Origin: UBA11222 sp049323435
GTDB lineage: Bacteria > Pseudomonadota > Alphaproteobacteria > UBA11222
Reading direction: 5' to 3'
DNA: 64,000 nt
NCBI GenBank assembly: GCA_049323435.1
Contig: JBMOMX010000037.1
Span: 1 to 64,000 of the forward strand
Under the pieces are notes generated by a model. That model was not told the DNA's origin. It made no database searches and was given only the letters and a program-made list of their open reading frames with translations. This document shows positions 7,532-17,253 of the stretch, in pieces. Made by a program: the position numbers and the translations under genes. Each line of letters begins with the position of its first letter. Position 1 is the stretch's first letter.

Positions 7532-10500
7532 TGACGATCCTTCGCGCACTCATAACGGACCGTTCCGAACAACAGAGTTGATCCGTCAGCGTGTGGTCGA
7601 GGCAGTTCTGGGCCAAAGCGCGCTGAATCATACCGGCCTGGCCGATAATATCCGACGGCGTTTTGGTGCAACCGATGTCCGCGCAGGCGCTCTTGTCCGC
7701 GAGCCGGTGATAGAGGGCGCAGCCGGCTTTCAACTGGCGGACAGGAGCTTCGCCGCATTGTCGGGAACGTTACTACATCCCAAGGTCGTTGAAGCCATTT
7801 CCGGTGGCCACGAAGATCGTGAGCATCGCTTTCCACCCAATGCGAAACCCTATCTGCACCAAATACAAAGTTGGGAAATTCTGAAACAGCCCGAGCCGCA
7901 ATCCGTGCTCGTCAGCAGTGGCACTGGATCCGGCAAGACCGAGTGTTTCCTGTTGCCATTGCTCGACGATCTGGTACGCGAGGCCGAGCGGGAGGGACGG
8001 CTCTCAGGTGTTCGAGCACTTGCGCTTTATCCGCTCAACGCACTAATCGCGAGCCAGCAGGAACGCCTGAGCGCGTGGACCAAGCCTTTTGGCGGACAAA
8101 TCCGGTTTGGTCTCTACAATGGCATGACACAAAATAGCGTGAGGGCAAACGAACAAGCCGAATATCCTGAGCAGGTCCTAGGCCGGGATACGCTTCGCAA
8201 GGATCCGCCGCCAATTCTCGTCACCAATGTGACGATGCTCGAATATATGACAATCCGGAAAATTGATCGTCCATTGCTCGAAAACTCGCAGGGCAAACTA
8301 CGCTGGATTATCCTAGACGAGGCGCACGGCTACGTAGGCTCGGCAGCGGCCGAGATTGCGCTTCTTATCCGGCGTGTCCTGCTCGCCTTTGGCGTTCGCG
8401 CGGAAGATGTCCGTTTTGTCGCGACCTCGGCAACAATTGGCGGCGGTCAGGACGTGACCGACGAACTTCGGCGGTTCCTGCACGACATATCCGGTGTTGA
8501 TGAGAACCGAGTTCATATTGTCCAAGGGCATCGTCAAGACGTTCTCTTGCCGTCCCCCGGCAAGGTGGTCACTCTCTCGCCGCAAGACCTTATGAACAAG
8601 CAGGTGCTTGCCCAAAACCCAGCCGTTCAAAGTTTCGTGATTGCCGCACAGAAACAGTCCATTGGCCTCAAGGATGCGCGAGCGATGCTCATGCCAACCA
8701 AGTGCAATCCTGAAACTGTGATAGAGGCGATAGCGGAAGATCGCATCTCGGAGCCCATCTTGCAACTAAGGGTTCACAATTTTCTACGTGCGGTGCCAGG
8801 TCTGTGGAGTTGCATAAATCCGAATTGCAGCGGTGACCGTCCGCAGGATTGGATGTTTGGCGCGCTCATTCCCGAAAAGGTCGAACGTTGCCCAGATTGC
8901 AAGAGTCCCGTGCTTGAAATCGTCTCATGCTCAGAATGCGGTGAACCATATCTGGATGCTATTGAAGAGGGAGACCATTTGCGACAGTCAGCCCTTGATC
9001 TCAGTGAGGATGAATTCGCCGCTGCAAGCGAACGCGAAGCGCCCGAAGAAGAGAGCGAAGAGGAGGAAGATCAGAGCGCAAAAGCTGTCAGGTCTTCGAC
9101 CCATTGGTCGCGTCTGCTAGCGAGCCGTTTGCTTAAAGGCATGAAGGCGCTGTCTGTCGATCCGGCTACTGGAGCCATTTACGACCGACCCCGCGATAAT
9201 GCGCGGACCTTCTTCCTGACAGAGTTCGGGAAGGAAGATATTTGCTGTAATTGTGAAGCGCAACCGAGCGCGAGGAGGCCCAAGGTCTTCAGGCCAATTC
9301 GATTTGGCGCACCTTTCCTGATTGGCAATGCGACACCTGTGCTAATCGAAGGCGTTCCGCCAAACCTTGCATCCGACACGGTCCATATAAGGCCACCGGC
9401 TGATGGGCGCCAATTGCTTTCATTCACTGACAGTCGTCAAGGTACTGCCCGCTTTGCTGCATCCATTCAGACAAACGCTGAGCGTGGCTATGTTCGCGCG
9501 TTCATATATCACTTGGTACAGGCAACTCTGCGGAGTGAGCCATCAGATCACGAAGCAGTACAAAGGCGCGCAGAACTAGATGCCTTGGAAGCAGCCGCGA
9601 ACGCAAATCCCATACTGGCTGATGTCGTAAAGCGGGAGCGCAAAAAGTTTGCCGATCTCCTTGATCCCAAAGGCGAGGGTCAGAGTTGGCAAAATGTATG
9701 CGATAGGCTGGCTTCCGAGCCCGAAGTCTCCGATTGGATGCGACAAGTTTGGGGGAGCAGGGACGAGCGCTACAAGAATGATAAAGAGAGTTTTGCTAAC
9801 TTTCTGCTTCTTCGTGAGTTAGATCGCCGCCCGCGACGCGGTAATGCTTTGGAAACCATGGGCCTGGCTCGCCTATCATTTGCCGCGATCGACAATCTGA
9901 CCGCCGAAAAGGTGCCATCTGAATTCCGGGAGCGTGGTGCTTCCCTAGAGGACTGGCAGGGATTTTTGCACACAATTCTTGACCTCTTCGTGCGCAACAA
10001 TTTCGCGACATTGATTAATCCGTCAGACGCCCACTGGCTAATCAAAAAAGGGGGACGAAAAGTAGTTCTCCCACCTGACGAGGGTGCAAAAAGTCAGTAT
10101 GAGCGCGCTTGGCCAAAAGCTCGCAGCGCGCACACCGCTCCCAGCCAATTTGTTTGCATTTTACGCGATGGCTTGGCCCTTAATCTTGAAAACGGGCAAG
10201 ACCGGGCGGATATTAATTCTATTCTGGCTTTGGCCTGGTCGGCGATTAAGCCCGTTCTCGTGGGTGGACCTTCAGGTTATATGCTTGATTTCAAAAAGGC
10301 CCATGTCTTTCCCGTCACAAAGGGCTGGTTGTGCCCGGTTACCCGCCGCGTTCTGTACAACGTACCATTTAACATGACACCCTATGGTCATAGGGAAGGT
10401 TCGCCTTTTATGCGGGTTAAGCCATGGGAGTTGAATTTCCCGAGACTTCCTATAACGTTCCCAAAAAACACCGCCGCAAAAGAACAGATTGCATATTGGC

Positions 10501-13500
10501 TGCGGAGTGATCCGGCTGTCACCGAACTCCGCTCAATGGGTGTTTGGAATAACTTGCATGATTGTATTGCATCCATGTCCCCTTATCTTAGGGCGGCCGA
10601 GCACTCGGCCCAACAACCGCCCGAACGGCTTCGCACCTTTGAAGCAGCATTTAAGCGGGGAGAAATCAATATCTTGAACTGCTCGACGACGATGGAAATG
10701 GGTGTCGATATAGGTTCAGTGTCAAGCGTCATGATGACAAATGTGCCGCCATCGATCACCAACTACCGGCAACGTGTTGGCCGTGCTGGACGCCGCAAAC
10801 AGGGCTTCGCATCCTCGCTGACGTTTACGCGTGATACTCCACTCGACCGCGAGACATTTCGTGACCCCATATCCTATCTCAATCGGAAAATCCGCGCCCC
10901 TCAGGTGAAGCTGGATTCGCAGCGTATAGTTCAGCGGCATCTCAACGCGTTTCTGCTGAGCCAATGGTTTGCACAGGCGGGCGGTCAGCTCAATCAGATG
11001 ACGACAGGAGAGTTTTTCGGTTGCCCTTCTGCGGTTGACGACAAGCGATCCGACTTTTTGCCCTGCTGCGAATGCATTAATTGGATGGTCGCTCCAGGTA
11101 CCAAGCAATCCATGACTTCAGCAATCCAAGCACTGGTGAAAGGAACTATTTTGCAGAGCGATAATGGTTTGCATGAAGCCGCAGCAGAGGCCGTTCAAAG
11201 AGCCACCGACATCTTTGTTGCTGAATGGACCGCACTCCAAGCGCAAGCACGCGAGATGCAACAAGAAGCTGCCAAAAAAAGCTTTGCCTTTCAAATTCAG
11301 CGTCTTTGCAAAGAGAGTCTGCTCAAGGATCTGGCAAACCGTGCAGTGCTGCCCGGCCACGGCTTTCCCACCAACGTTGTCATGTTCGTTAACAAGGACA
11401 AGCCCGACAGTGACGAAGGTAGTGCGGATAATGAGGGCGCGCGTGGATCAAGGCGATCCTATCCCTCGCGCAACCTGGACATTGCAATCAGAGACTACGC
11501 ACCGGGCGCAGAAGTAGTTGTCGATGGGCTGGTTTATCATTCGGCGGGCGTGACACTAAACTGGAAAAAACCCGCCGATCTGGACGATGTCCGTGAAATC
11601 CAAAGCATCCGCTCGTATTGGGAATGCGCCGAATGCGGAGCGGCGGATTGTACCCGTATTCCTCCGGACGCCTGCCCCTCCTGTCAAGCCCCGCTTGATC
11701 TATTCCGCCGATTTCTCGAACCAGCGGGCTTCACCGTGGACGTGAACCAGAAGCCCCATGCCGATACCGATGAAGTCCTTTATATCGAGCCTGAGCCTGA
11801 GCATGTTGCGGCGCGTGATGCGGCTTGGGAGCCATTTCTCGATCCTTCGCTCGGGCGAATGCGGAAAAGTTCGAACGGCCTCGTGTTTTACGCCTCGGGC
11901 GGTGCATTCAATAAAGGCTATCGCATATGCCTTGAATGTGGACGCGCCGAGGCGGATCATGGGGATGGCAGTAATCCTCTTGCAGGCCACGCGCCGTTAC
12001 GCTTTACAAAAAAAATGATCGACGGAAGCTGTCCCGGTAATGGGCACAGCTTCTCGATTACAGATCTCATCGCGCTTGGCCACGAAGTAGCAACCGATAT
12101 TTCTGAGTTCCAGCCCGCATTGATTACTGGTGAAGGGGCGGCTTGGGCCATGGTCTCGGCGCTACGCGAGGCGCTAGCGCGCATGCTGGGGATAGAGGCG
12201 AGAGAAATGGGCATGGCGGTCGCCCGCCGACGTGGGTTTTTGGGCGAACAGACCTGGTCATTGTTTCTGTTCGATCGTAATTCTGGTGGCGCGGGCTTTG
12301 CGCCCAAGGCGGTCGATTTCTTTACCGATTTGCTGAAGGACGCACGCGATATTCTCGATTGCTCGATGCCGGGCTGCGAAAAAGGCTGCTCGGCTTGCGT
12401 GCTCACTTCCGATTTGCACGGACAACAGGAATTGATAGACCGCCAGGCCGCGTTAGCTGATGTTTGCAGGCTGCTCGCGCAAACGGCGGAGCCGGCCACC
12501 GAAGACCAAGCCATGGATGGAGCGCAGCTGAGCAGACAGGTCGCAGACTCCATCAGCAACGAACTCGTTACCAGTCCTGGGGAGTTAAAGATATTCATCC
12601 GGCAGGCGTTCGATCTTTCGGCCTTGTACCAGGAGCCTTTTGCCGGGCTTTTCGCAATCGCCGCTCAGCGCGGCGCAACTGTCAGTCTGGCCATTGCGTC
12701 CAGCATTCTGTTGCAGATGGATGCCGCACAGAGATTGGGACTGCGGGACGCCGCAACGCGCTGGTCGCTTCGACTTTTCGAAGGCGATACCGCGCCAGCC
12801 GCCAATAATGCGGACATTGTGGCGACATTTTCGCATAAGGGCATGACCAAGGCTTGGCTTTCCCGCGATGCAGCTGTTGCCGCTATTGGTCCCGATTGGG
12901 GGATTGGTCGAAACGCGCCCGTTGTCGTGGGAAACTGGCGGCACGAAATCAGCCTCCTTCCACTTTTGGATGATGTGCTGTTGCCAAGCCCAGACGTTAC
13001 TTTCGAGGAAGTAAGTAATCAGCTGGATTGCCCTATCGATTTTTTCGGAGATAGATTTGCGAAGCTAGTCAAAAAAAACCTTCAGAAGCTCAATACTTGG
13101 AAACCAGGAGACCTTAAAGCCATCCGGTATTCTGATCGGTATCTGAGGTCACCGTTGTCCATTCGACTTGCACTGAGTGCTTTTAGTGCACTGCGCGATG
13201 CCTTGGCTGGAAAAGGTGCGGCGATCCCTCTCACTATCGATTCAGTTCTATTGCGGCCTGACTATGGGAGACATCCCTATCTTATCGGTCACGACTGGCA
13301 AAATGAAGACGTTCGCAAAGATGTGGTCGTAGGCTTGGCAAAGAAAATGGGCTTTGACGTCGAGTTCAATGTGGGCGGCGCGATGCATGCGCGGGAGCTT
13401 ACGCTGGAATATGCTGCACTCCAGGTGCGTTTGCGATTGGACCAAGGATTTGGGCATTGGCGGGCCACCAGGAGTGCAAAATTTGAGTTTGGCACCTCGC

Positions 13501-13583
13501 CAGCACATCAAGTCAGGGCGTTACTTGATAGCCGCTTGTTCGTGTCTGGTGTGGGGCGCACTCATATTGTATTTCTAAGGTAG
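7524..13583 (+). CDS. druE: Druantia-type DEAH-box helicase DruE (candidate), DUF1998-like C-terminal part
   Basis: The preferred start ATG at 7524 overlaps the druH stop (ATGGCTGA), giving 2019 residues; an in-frame start at 7332 lies deep inside druH. Superfamily 2 helicase motifs are all visible: Walker A SSGTGSGKT near 131-139, DEAH at 265-268, SAT at 302-304, a motif V-like region near 1047-1066, and motif VI QRVGRAGRR near 1083-1091. A Cys cluster of zinc-ribbon type (CINPNC, CPDC, CSECGEPY) sits near 430-475, a second (CAECGAADC, CPSC) near 1375-1400, and a DUF1998-like RNSGGAGFAPKAV plus CEKGCSACVL near 1590-1630. The last 350 or so residues are unassigned. Size, DUF1998-like end and druH partner point to DruE; the helicase is thought to act on invading phage DNA. 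Family membership (helicase) is near certain, system type less so. Confidence 0.8.
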   Translation: MADDDPSRTHNGPFRTTELIRQRVVEAVLGQSALNHTGLADNIRRRFGATDVRAGALVREPVIEGAAGFQLADRSFAALSGTLLHPKVVEAISGGHEDREHRFPPNAKPYLHQIQSWEILKQPEPQSVLVSSGTGSGKTECFLLPLLDDLVREAEREGRLSGVRALALYPLNALIASQQERLSAWTKPFGGQIRFGLYNGMTQNSVRANEQAEYPEQVLGRDTLRKDPPPILVTNVTMLEYMTIRKIDRPLLENSQGKLRWIILDEAHGYVGSAAAEIALLIRRVLLAFGVRAEDVRFVATSATIGGGQDVTDELRRFLHDISGVDENRVHIVQGHRQDVLLPSPGKVVTLSPQDLMNKQVLAQNPAVQSFVIAAQKQSIGLKDARAMLMPTKCNPETVIEAIAEDRISEPILQLRVHNFLRAVPGLWSCINPNCSGDRPQDWMFGALIPEKVERCPDCKSPVLEIVSCSECGEPYLDAIEEGDHLRQSALDLSEDEFAAASEREAPEEESEEEEDQSAKAVRSSTHWSRLLASRLLKGMKALSVDPATGAIYDRPRDNARTFFLTEFGKEDICCNCEAQPSARRPKVFRPIRFGAPFLIGNATPVLIEGVPPNLASDTVHIRPPADGRQLLSFTDSRQGTARFAASIQTNAERGYVRAFIYHLVQATLRSEPSDHEAVQRRAELDALEAAANANPILADVVKRERKKFADLLDPKGEGQSWQNVCDRLASEPEVSDWMRQVWGSRDERYKNDKESFANFLLLRELDRRPRRGNALETMGLARLSFAAIDNLTAEKVPSEFRERGASLEDWQGFLHTILDLFVRNNFATLINPSDAHWLIKKGGRKVVLPPDEGAKSQYERAWPKARSAHTAPSQFVCILRDGLALNLENGQDRADINSILALAWSAIKPVLVGGPSGYMLDFKKAHVFPVTKGWLCPVTRRVLYNVPFNMTPYGHREGSPFMRVKPWELNFPRLPITFPKNTAAKEQIAYWLRSDPAVTELRSMGVWNNLHDCIASMSPYLRAAEHSAQQPPERLRTFEAAFKRGEINILNCSTTMEMGVDIGSVSSVMMTNVPPSITNYRQRVGRAGRRKQGFASSLTFTRDTPLDRETFRDPISYLNRKIRAPQVKLDSQRIVQRHLNAFLLSQWFAQAGGQLNQMTTGEFFGCPSAVDDKRSDFLPCCECINWMVAPGTKQSMTSAIQALVKGTILQSDNGLHEAAAEAVQRATDIFVAEWTALQAQAREMQQEAAKKSFAFQIQRLCKESLLKDLANRAVLPGHGFPTNVVMFVNKDKPDSDEGSADNEGARGSRRSYPSRNLDIAIRDYAPGAEVVVDGLVYHSAGVTLNWKKPADLDDVREIQSIRSYWECAECGAADCTRIPPDACPSCQAPLDLFRRFLEPAGFTVDVNQKPHADTDEVLYIEPEPEHVAARDAAWEPFLDPSLGRMRKSSNGLVFYASGGAFNKGYRICLECGRAEADHGDGSNPLAGHAPLRFTKKMIDGSCPGNGHSFSITDLIALGHEVATDISEFQPALITGEGAAWAMVSALREALARMLGIEAREMGMAVARRRGFLGEQTWSLFLFDRNSGGAGFAPKAVDFFTDLLKDARDILDCSMPGCEKGCSACVLTSDLHGQQELIDRQAALADVCRLLAQTAEPATEDQAMDGAQLSRQVADSISNELVTSPGELKIFIRQAFDLSALYQEPFAGLFAIAAQRGATVSLAIASSILLQMDAAQRLGLRDAATRWSLRLFEGDTAPAANNADIVATFSHKGMTKAWLSRDAAVAAIGPDWGIGRNAPVVVGNWRHEISLLPLLDDVLLPSPDVTFEEVSNQLDCPIDFFGDRFAKLVKKNLQKLNTWKPGDLKAIRYSDRYLRSPLSIRLALSAFSALRDALAGKGAAIPLTIDSVLLRPDYGRHPYLIGHDWQNEDVRKDVVVGLAKKMGFDVEFNVGGAMHARELTLEYAALQVRLRLDQGFGHWRATRSAKFEFGTSPAHQVRALLDSRLFVSGVGRTHIVFLR

Positions 13584-13792
13584 ATTCTCTTGTGCCTCAA
13601 TGTCGTTCAATGGTACCCTTCTATCCCATGGGTGCGGGGGTTTCGTCGGCGGCGTCGCTTCTCGTACGCACCGAGGGCGCACGAACAAGCTAGGCATGAA
13701 AGCCACTGCGCGAATCTCCGAGCGCCCCGCAAAGCCACGATACCGGCCATATCCCTCGGTGCTTCGCAATGAAGGAGAACCTCATATCTAGT
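13584..13792. other. Intergenic stretch after the defence genes
   Basis: No convincing gene. Short open frames here (about 60 codons, both strands) lack ribosome binding sites and recognisable protein sequence. No tRNA gene or clear direct repeat that would serve as an attachment site was seen. The sequence leads into the transposase fragment at 13793. Confidence 0.4.
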
Positions 13793-13968
13793 CCGTCGCA
13801 AAGTAGACCGGCTTTTTTTAGGATGCCGCGCTCCGCCTAGAGCCTAGCCACGTCGCGGCGCAGCCGCGCTATCTCAAGTTGTTCCGGCTTCATCTGGCCA
13901 TGGCCGGGAAAAGCGGAAACCGGGTCCGTGGCAATATCGCGGACCCATTTGCGTAGCACCGTCTGGTT
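13793..13968 (-). pseudogene. IS3-family transposase orfA fragment with nonsense mutation
   Basis: On the minus strand the sequence reads NQTVLRKWVRDIATDPVSA, then FPGHGQMKPEQLEIARLRR, then DVARL, a stop codon (at 13837), and AERGILKKAG. This matches the well-known C-terminal half of IS3-family orfA proteins (VLRKWV...AFPGHGQMKPEQLEIARLRREVAKLKAERDILKKAAAYF), with the stop replacing a Lys. No orfB and no terminal repeats are present. It is a relic that marks the right side of the accessory block. Confidence 0.75.
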
Positions 13969-14269
13969 ACGGCGCTGATTTGCGGCAACGCACTCGCCCT
14001 CGCGATGGCATTGTTGGTATTTTTGTTGGTATCTTTCAAAACACCTCAGTAAATTTCGTAATAATAACAATTATATAAAGAGTTTATGTGATTCCCGCAG
14101 GCCCACCCGTTTCGCCCGCGCCCTTAGCGCGGTCTTGTGAAACGGAGCGTCCCCCGAAGCCTTGGCGAAGGGGAACCGGCAAACCCGCCACAGCTGCATC
14201 GTTAGTTGACCTGCCACCCCTTGCCGCCTAGAAAAGCCTATAAGCATTACAAGGATGGAAGGACAGAAT
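13969..14269. other. Intergenic stretch upstream of the ETF-QO gene
   Basis: An AT-rich patch (about 14035-14095, with runs such as AATAATAACAATTATATAAAG) is followed by GC-rich sequence. No gene is supported. The AT-rich part could hold a promoter for the ETF-QO gene, but no clean -35/-10 pair stands out. A ribosome binding site GGAAGGA at 14257-14263 precedes the ATG at 14270. Confidence 0.4.
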
Positions 14270-15937
14270 ATGAGCGACGCGCCGGAACGCGAATTTATGG
14301 AATATGATGTGGTTATCGTTGGCGGCGGGCCTGCGGGGCTTTCTGCGGCCATCCGGTTGCGTCAGCTCGCCATCGAAACCGGGCAGGAAATTTCCGTCTG
14401 TGTGCTGGAAAAAGGCTCCGAGATAGGCGCGCATATTCTGTCCGGCGCGGTGATGGACCCGATTGCGATGAACGAGCTGTTTCCGGACTGGAAGGCGATG
14501 GGTGCGCCGCTCAATACGCCAGTGATTGACGACAGGTTTTACGTATTCGGCCCGGCGGGCGCGTTGCGCATTCCCAATTTCATGCTGCCGCCGATGCTGA
14601 ACAATCACGGCAATTATGTTGTCAGCCTTGGCAATGTCTGCCGCTGGCTGGGGCAACAGGCCGAGGCGCTGGGCGCGGAGATTTATCCGGGCTTTGCGGC
14701 GGCCGAAGTTCTTTACAATGACGATGGCTCGGTGCGCGGCGTCGCCACCGGCGATATGGGCGTCGGCAAGGATGGCAAGCCCAAGGACAGCTACACGCCG
14801 GGGCTGGAACTGCGCGGCAAATATACGCTGATCGCCGAAGGGGTGCGCGGCTCGCTCGCCAAACAGCTGATCGGCAAGTTTCAATTGGACAAGGACAGCG
14901 ACCATCAGAAATTCGGCATTGGCATAAAGGAAATCTGGGATATTGATCCGGCCAAACACAAGCCCGGCCTGGTGATGCACAGTTTCGGCTGGCCGCTCGG
15001 CAACAGCACTGGCGGCGGCACATTTCTGTATCACATGGAAAATAATCAGATCAGCATCGGCTTTGTGGTGCATCTGAATTACGCCAATCCCTATGTCTCG
15101 CCGTTCGATGAATTGCAGCGCCTGAAACATCACCCCATCATCGCCGACATGCTGGCGGGCGGGCGCCGTGTCGCCTATGGCGCGCGCGCCATCACCGAGG
15201 GCGGTTTGCAATCGGTGCCGAAACTGACCTTTCCCGGCGGCGCGCTGATCGGCTGTTCGGCGGGCTTTGTCAATGTGCCGCGCATCAAGGGCAGCCATAA
15301 TGCGATGAAGACCGGCATGCTGGGCGCCGAAGCGGTATTCGCCGCCGTGCAGGCGGGCAGGCAGCATGATGAACCCGCAAGTTATGAACAGGCTTATCGC
15401 GACAGCTGGGTCTATAAAGATCTGTACAAGGTGCGCAACGCCAAGCCGCTCTGGAGCCGCTTCGGCCTCATTCCCGGCATGGGATTTTTCGGCCTCGATC
15501 TGTGGATGAATGCGCTGCGCATCGGTCTGCCATTCACGCTGAAACATGGCAAGCCGGATCACGCATCGCTGAAACCGGCCGCGAAATTCAAACCCATCGC
15601 CTATCCCAAACCCGACGGCGTACTGTCGTTCGACAAACCCAGTTCGGTGTTTTTATCGGCCACCAATCATGAGGAGGATCAGCCCTGCCATCTGACGCTG
15701 CGTGATCCCAGCGTGCCGATTGCCAAAAACCTGCCACTATATGACGAACCGGCACAGCGCTATTGCCCGGCCGGCGTCTATGAGGTGATCCGCGACGCCA
15801 ATGGCGCCAATCCGCGTTTCCAGATCAATGCGCAAAACTGCGTGCATTGCAAAACCTGCGACATCAAGGACCCGGCCCAGAATATCAACTGGACCGTGCC
15901 CGAAGGCGCAGGCGGGCCGAATTACCCGAATATGTGA
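14270..15937 (+). CDS. Electron transfer flavoprotein-ubiquinone oxidoreductase
   Basis: Passes electrons from reduced electron-transfer flavoprotein (fed by acyl-CoA dehydrogenases) to ubiquinone at the inner membrane. The protein has 555 residues, normal for the family. The FAD-binding motif VVIVGGGPAGLSAAIRL lies at about residues 12-28. The C-terminal 4Fe-4S cluster cysteines are in YCPAGVYE and NCVHCKTCDIKDP (about 500-530), and the C-terminus GGPNYPNM is typical. The ATG at 14270 is chosen because GGAAGGA precedes it; an ATG at 14255 lies within that ribosome binding site context. It stands alone rather than beside etfAB. An acyl-CoA dehydrogenase at 56.2 kb is a possible upstream donor. 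Confidence 0.95.
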   Translation: MSDAPEREFMEYDVVIVGGGPAGLSAAIRLRQLAIETGQEISVCVLEKGSEIGAHILSGAVMDPIAMNELFPDWKAMGAPLNTPVIDDRFYVFGPAGALRIPNFMLPPMLNNHGNYVVSLGNVCRWLGQQAEALGAEIYPGFAAAEVLYNDDGSVRGVATGDMGVGKDGKPKDSYTPGLELRGKYTLIAEGVRGSLAKQLIGKFQLDKDSDHQKFGIGIKEIWDIDPAKHKPGLVMHSFGWPLGNSTGGGTFLYHMENNQISIGFVVHLNYANPYVSPFDELQRLKHHPIIADMLAGGRRVAYGARAITEGGLQSVPKLTFPGGALIGCSAGFVNVPRIKGSHNAMKTGMLGAEAVFAAVQAGRQHDEPASYEQAYRDSWVYKDLYKVRNAKPLWSRFGLIPGMGFFGLDLWMNALRIGLPFTLKHGKPDHASLKPAAKFKPIAYPKPDGVLSFDKPSSVFLSATNHEEDQPCHLTLRDPSVPIAKNLPLYDEPAQRYCPAGVYEVIRDANGANPRFQINAQNCVHCKTCDIKDPAQNINWTVPEGAGGPNYPNM

Positions 15938-16052
15938 GGGGTTGCGCCGCTGCGCACAGCTTTTGACCGGCGCGAAGAAGCAGCATTTACTGACTGGTGC
16001 TTTGTTTGCTAAAACCCTTATAACAGATGGCAACATAACAGGGAGAGACGAC

Positions 16053-17195
16053 ATGGCGAAGAATCGCGTTTGTGAAATACTGGGCATTGAGCACCCGATC
16101 CTTTTGGCGGGTATGGGCGGCGCTTCGGTGCCCAAGCTGGCTGCCGCCGTGTCGGAAGCGGGCGGACTTGGGGTGTTGGGTGCGGCGGCCTGCGGCCCGC
16201 AATTGCTGCGCAAATGGATTCAGGAAATTCGCAGCTATACGGATAAGCCGTTTGCGGTAGACACGCTGCTGCCGGCCTCGGTGCGCCGCGACGACGGGAG
16301 CAAAAATTCCGATGGCCCCTCGCCTATGGATCTGCTGCCCCAGCATATGGCATTTGCCGAAGAATTCATGAAACGCGAAGGCTTGTCGCGGCCGACCAAG
16401 GATCAGATCGCTGAATGGCTGGGCGAAGCCAATCGCGCGCCGGGCGAGCCGATGTTCCTGACCAAGGAATTTTTCGACGCACAGATGCAGGTCGTGATCG
16501 AAGAGCGCGTGCCGGTCTATGCAGCGGGTCTTGGCAATCCTGGCCCGTGGATGCGTGAGATGCGCGCTAATGGCACCAAGGTGATGGGCGTTGTTGGCGC
16601 GGTGCGCCATGCCGTGCAATTGGCCTCGGCCGGTGTGGACATGATTGTTGCGCAGGGCCATGACGGCGGCGGGCATAATTCACCCATCGGCACCATGGCG
16701 CTGATTCCGCAGGTGGTGGATGCCGTGGGCGGCCCGAAAGGCATTCCCGTATTGGGCGCGGGCGGTATTTGCGACGGGCGCGGGGTGGCCGCTGCCTTCT
16801 GTCTGGGCGCCGAAGGGGTCTGGATTGGTTCAGCCTTCCTGGCCAGCGAGGAAGCCAATCTTCTGCCGTACCAGAAACAGGCGATTGTCGATAGCAATGA
16901 AGAAAACACCATGGTGTCCAAATCCGTCACCGGCAAGCCCGCGCGCCTGATCCGCACCAAATGGGCGCAGGCCTATGTGGATGCCAAGATGGACCCGCTG
17001 CCGATGCCGTTCCAGTCGATGGTGTCCAGTCAGGTTTTGGCGGCGGCCCAAATCGGCAATCGCGCCGATGTTGCGCCGGGCTTTGCAGGACAGGGCATTG
17101 GTCTGATCAAATCGGTGCGCCCGGCCCGCGATATTTTCGAAGATCTTGTCGAAGGCTGCAAACGCGCCATCGCCAACGCCCCGCGCGAAATCTGA
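16053..17195 (+). CDS. Nitronate monooxygenase family protein (2-nitropropane dioxygenase-like)
   Basis: FMN-dependent TIM-barrel oxidoreductase of 380 residues that in characterised members oxidises nitroalkanes or propionate-3-nitronate. MAKNRVCEILGIEHPILLAG is the typical opening. The flavin site is visible in GHDGGGHNSPIG and in VLGAGGICDGRGVAAAFCLG followed by GAEGVWIGSAFLAS. The start at 16053 follows GGGAGAGACGAC. The open frame extends upstream to 15801, but that part overlaps the ETF-QO gene in another phase and is spurious. Substrate cannot be told from sequence; members of this family in aromatic or fatty-acid degraders are often unassigned. Confidence 0.9.
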   Translation: MAKNRVCEILGIEHPILLAGMGGASVPKLAAAVSEAGGLGVLGAAACGPQLLRKWIQEIRSYTDKPFAVDTLLPASVRRDDGSKNSDGPSPMDLLPQHMAFAEEFMKREGLSRPTKDQIAEWLGEANRAPGEPMFLTKEFFDAQMQVVIEERVPVYAAGLGNPGPWMREMRANGTKVMGVVGAVRHAVQLASAGVDMIVAQGHDGGGHNSPIGTMALIPQVVDAVGGPKGIPVLGAGGICDGRGVAAAFCLGAEGVWIGSAFLASEEANLLPYQKQAIVDSNEENTMVSKSVTGKPARLIRTKWAQAYVDAKMDPLPMPFQSMVSSQVLAAAQIGNRADVAPGFAGQGIGLIKSVRPARDIFEDLVEGCKRAIANAPREI

Positions 17196-17200
17196 TATTT

Positions 17201-17240
17201 ATGGGGACAGTGTTTATGCATTGCGAAATGCTGTCCCCAT
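17201..17240. terminator. Inverted repeat between convergent genes, possible bidirectional terminator
   Basis: ATGGGGACAG (17201-17210) and CTGTCCCCAT (17231-17240) are perfect 10-bp inverted arms around a 20-bp loop. They are flanked by TTT on the left and TAAAT on the right, between the convergent nitronate monooxygenase and trmB genes. It could stop transcription from both sides. The GGGGACAG core also resembles REP-type palindromes. Confidence 0.5.
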
Positions 17241-17253
17241 TAAATCATCCCTT

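Noticed and set aside
13584..14269. tRNA gene or attachment site at the right edge of the accessory block
   Set aside because: No cloverleaf, no CCA end and no direct repeat of a left-hand sequence was recognised.
14228..15562. 444-codon minus-strand open frame across the ETF-QO gene
   Set aside because: It is antisense to a clear ETF-QO gene and its translation is His/Arg/Ala-rich without motifs; a GC-bias artefact.
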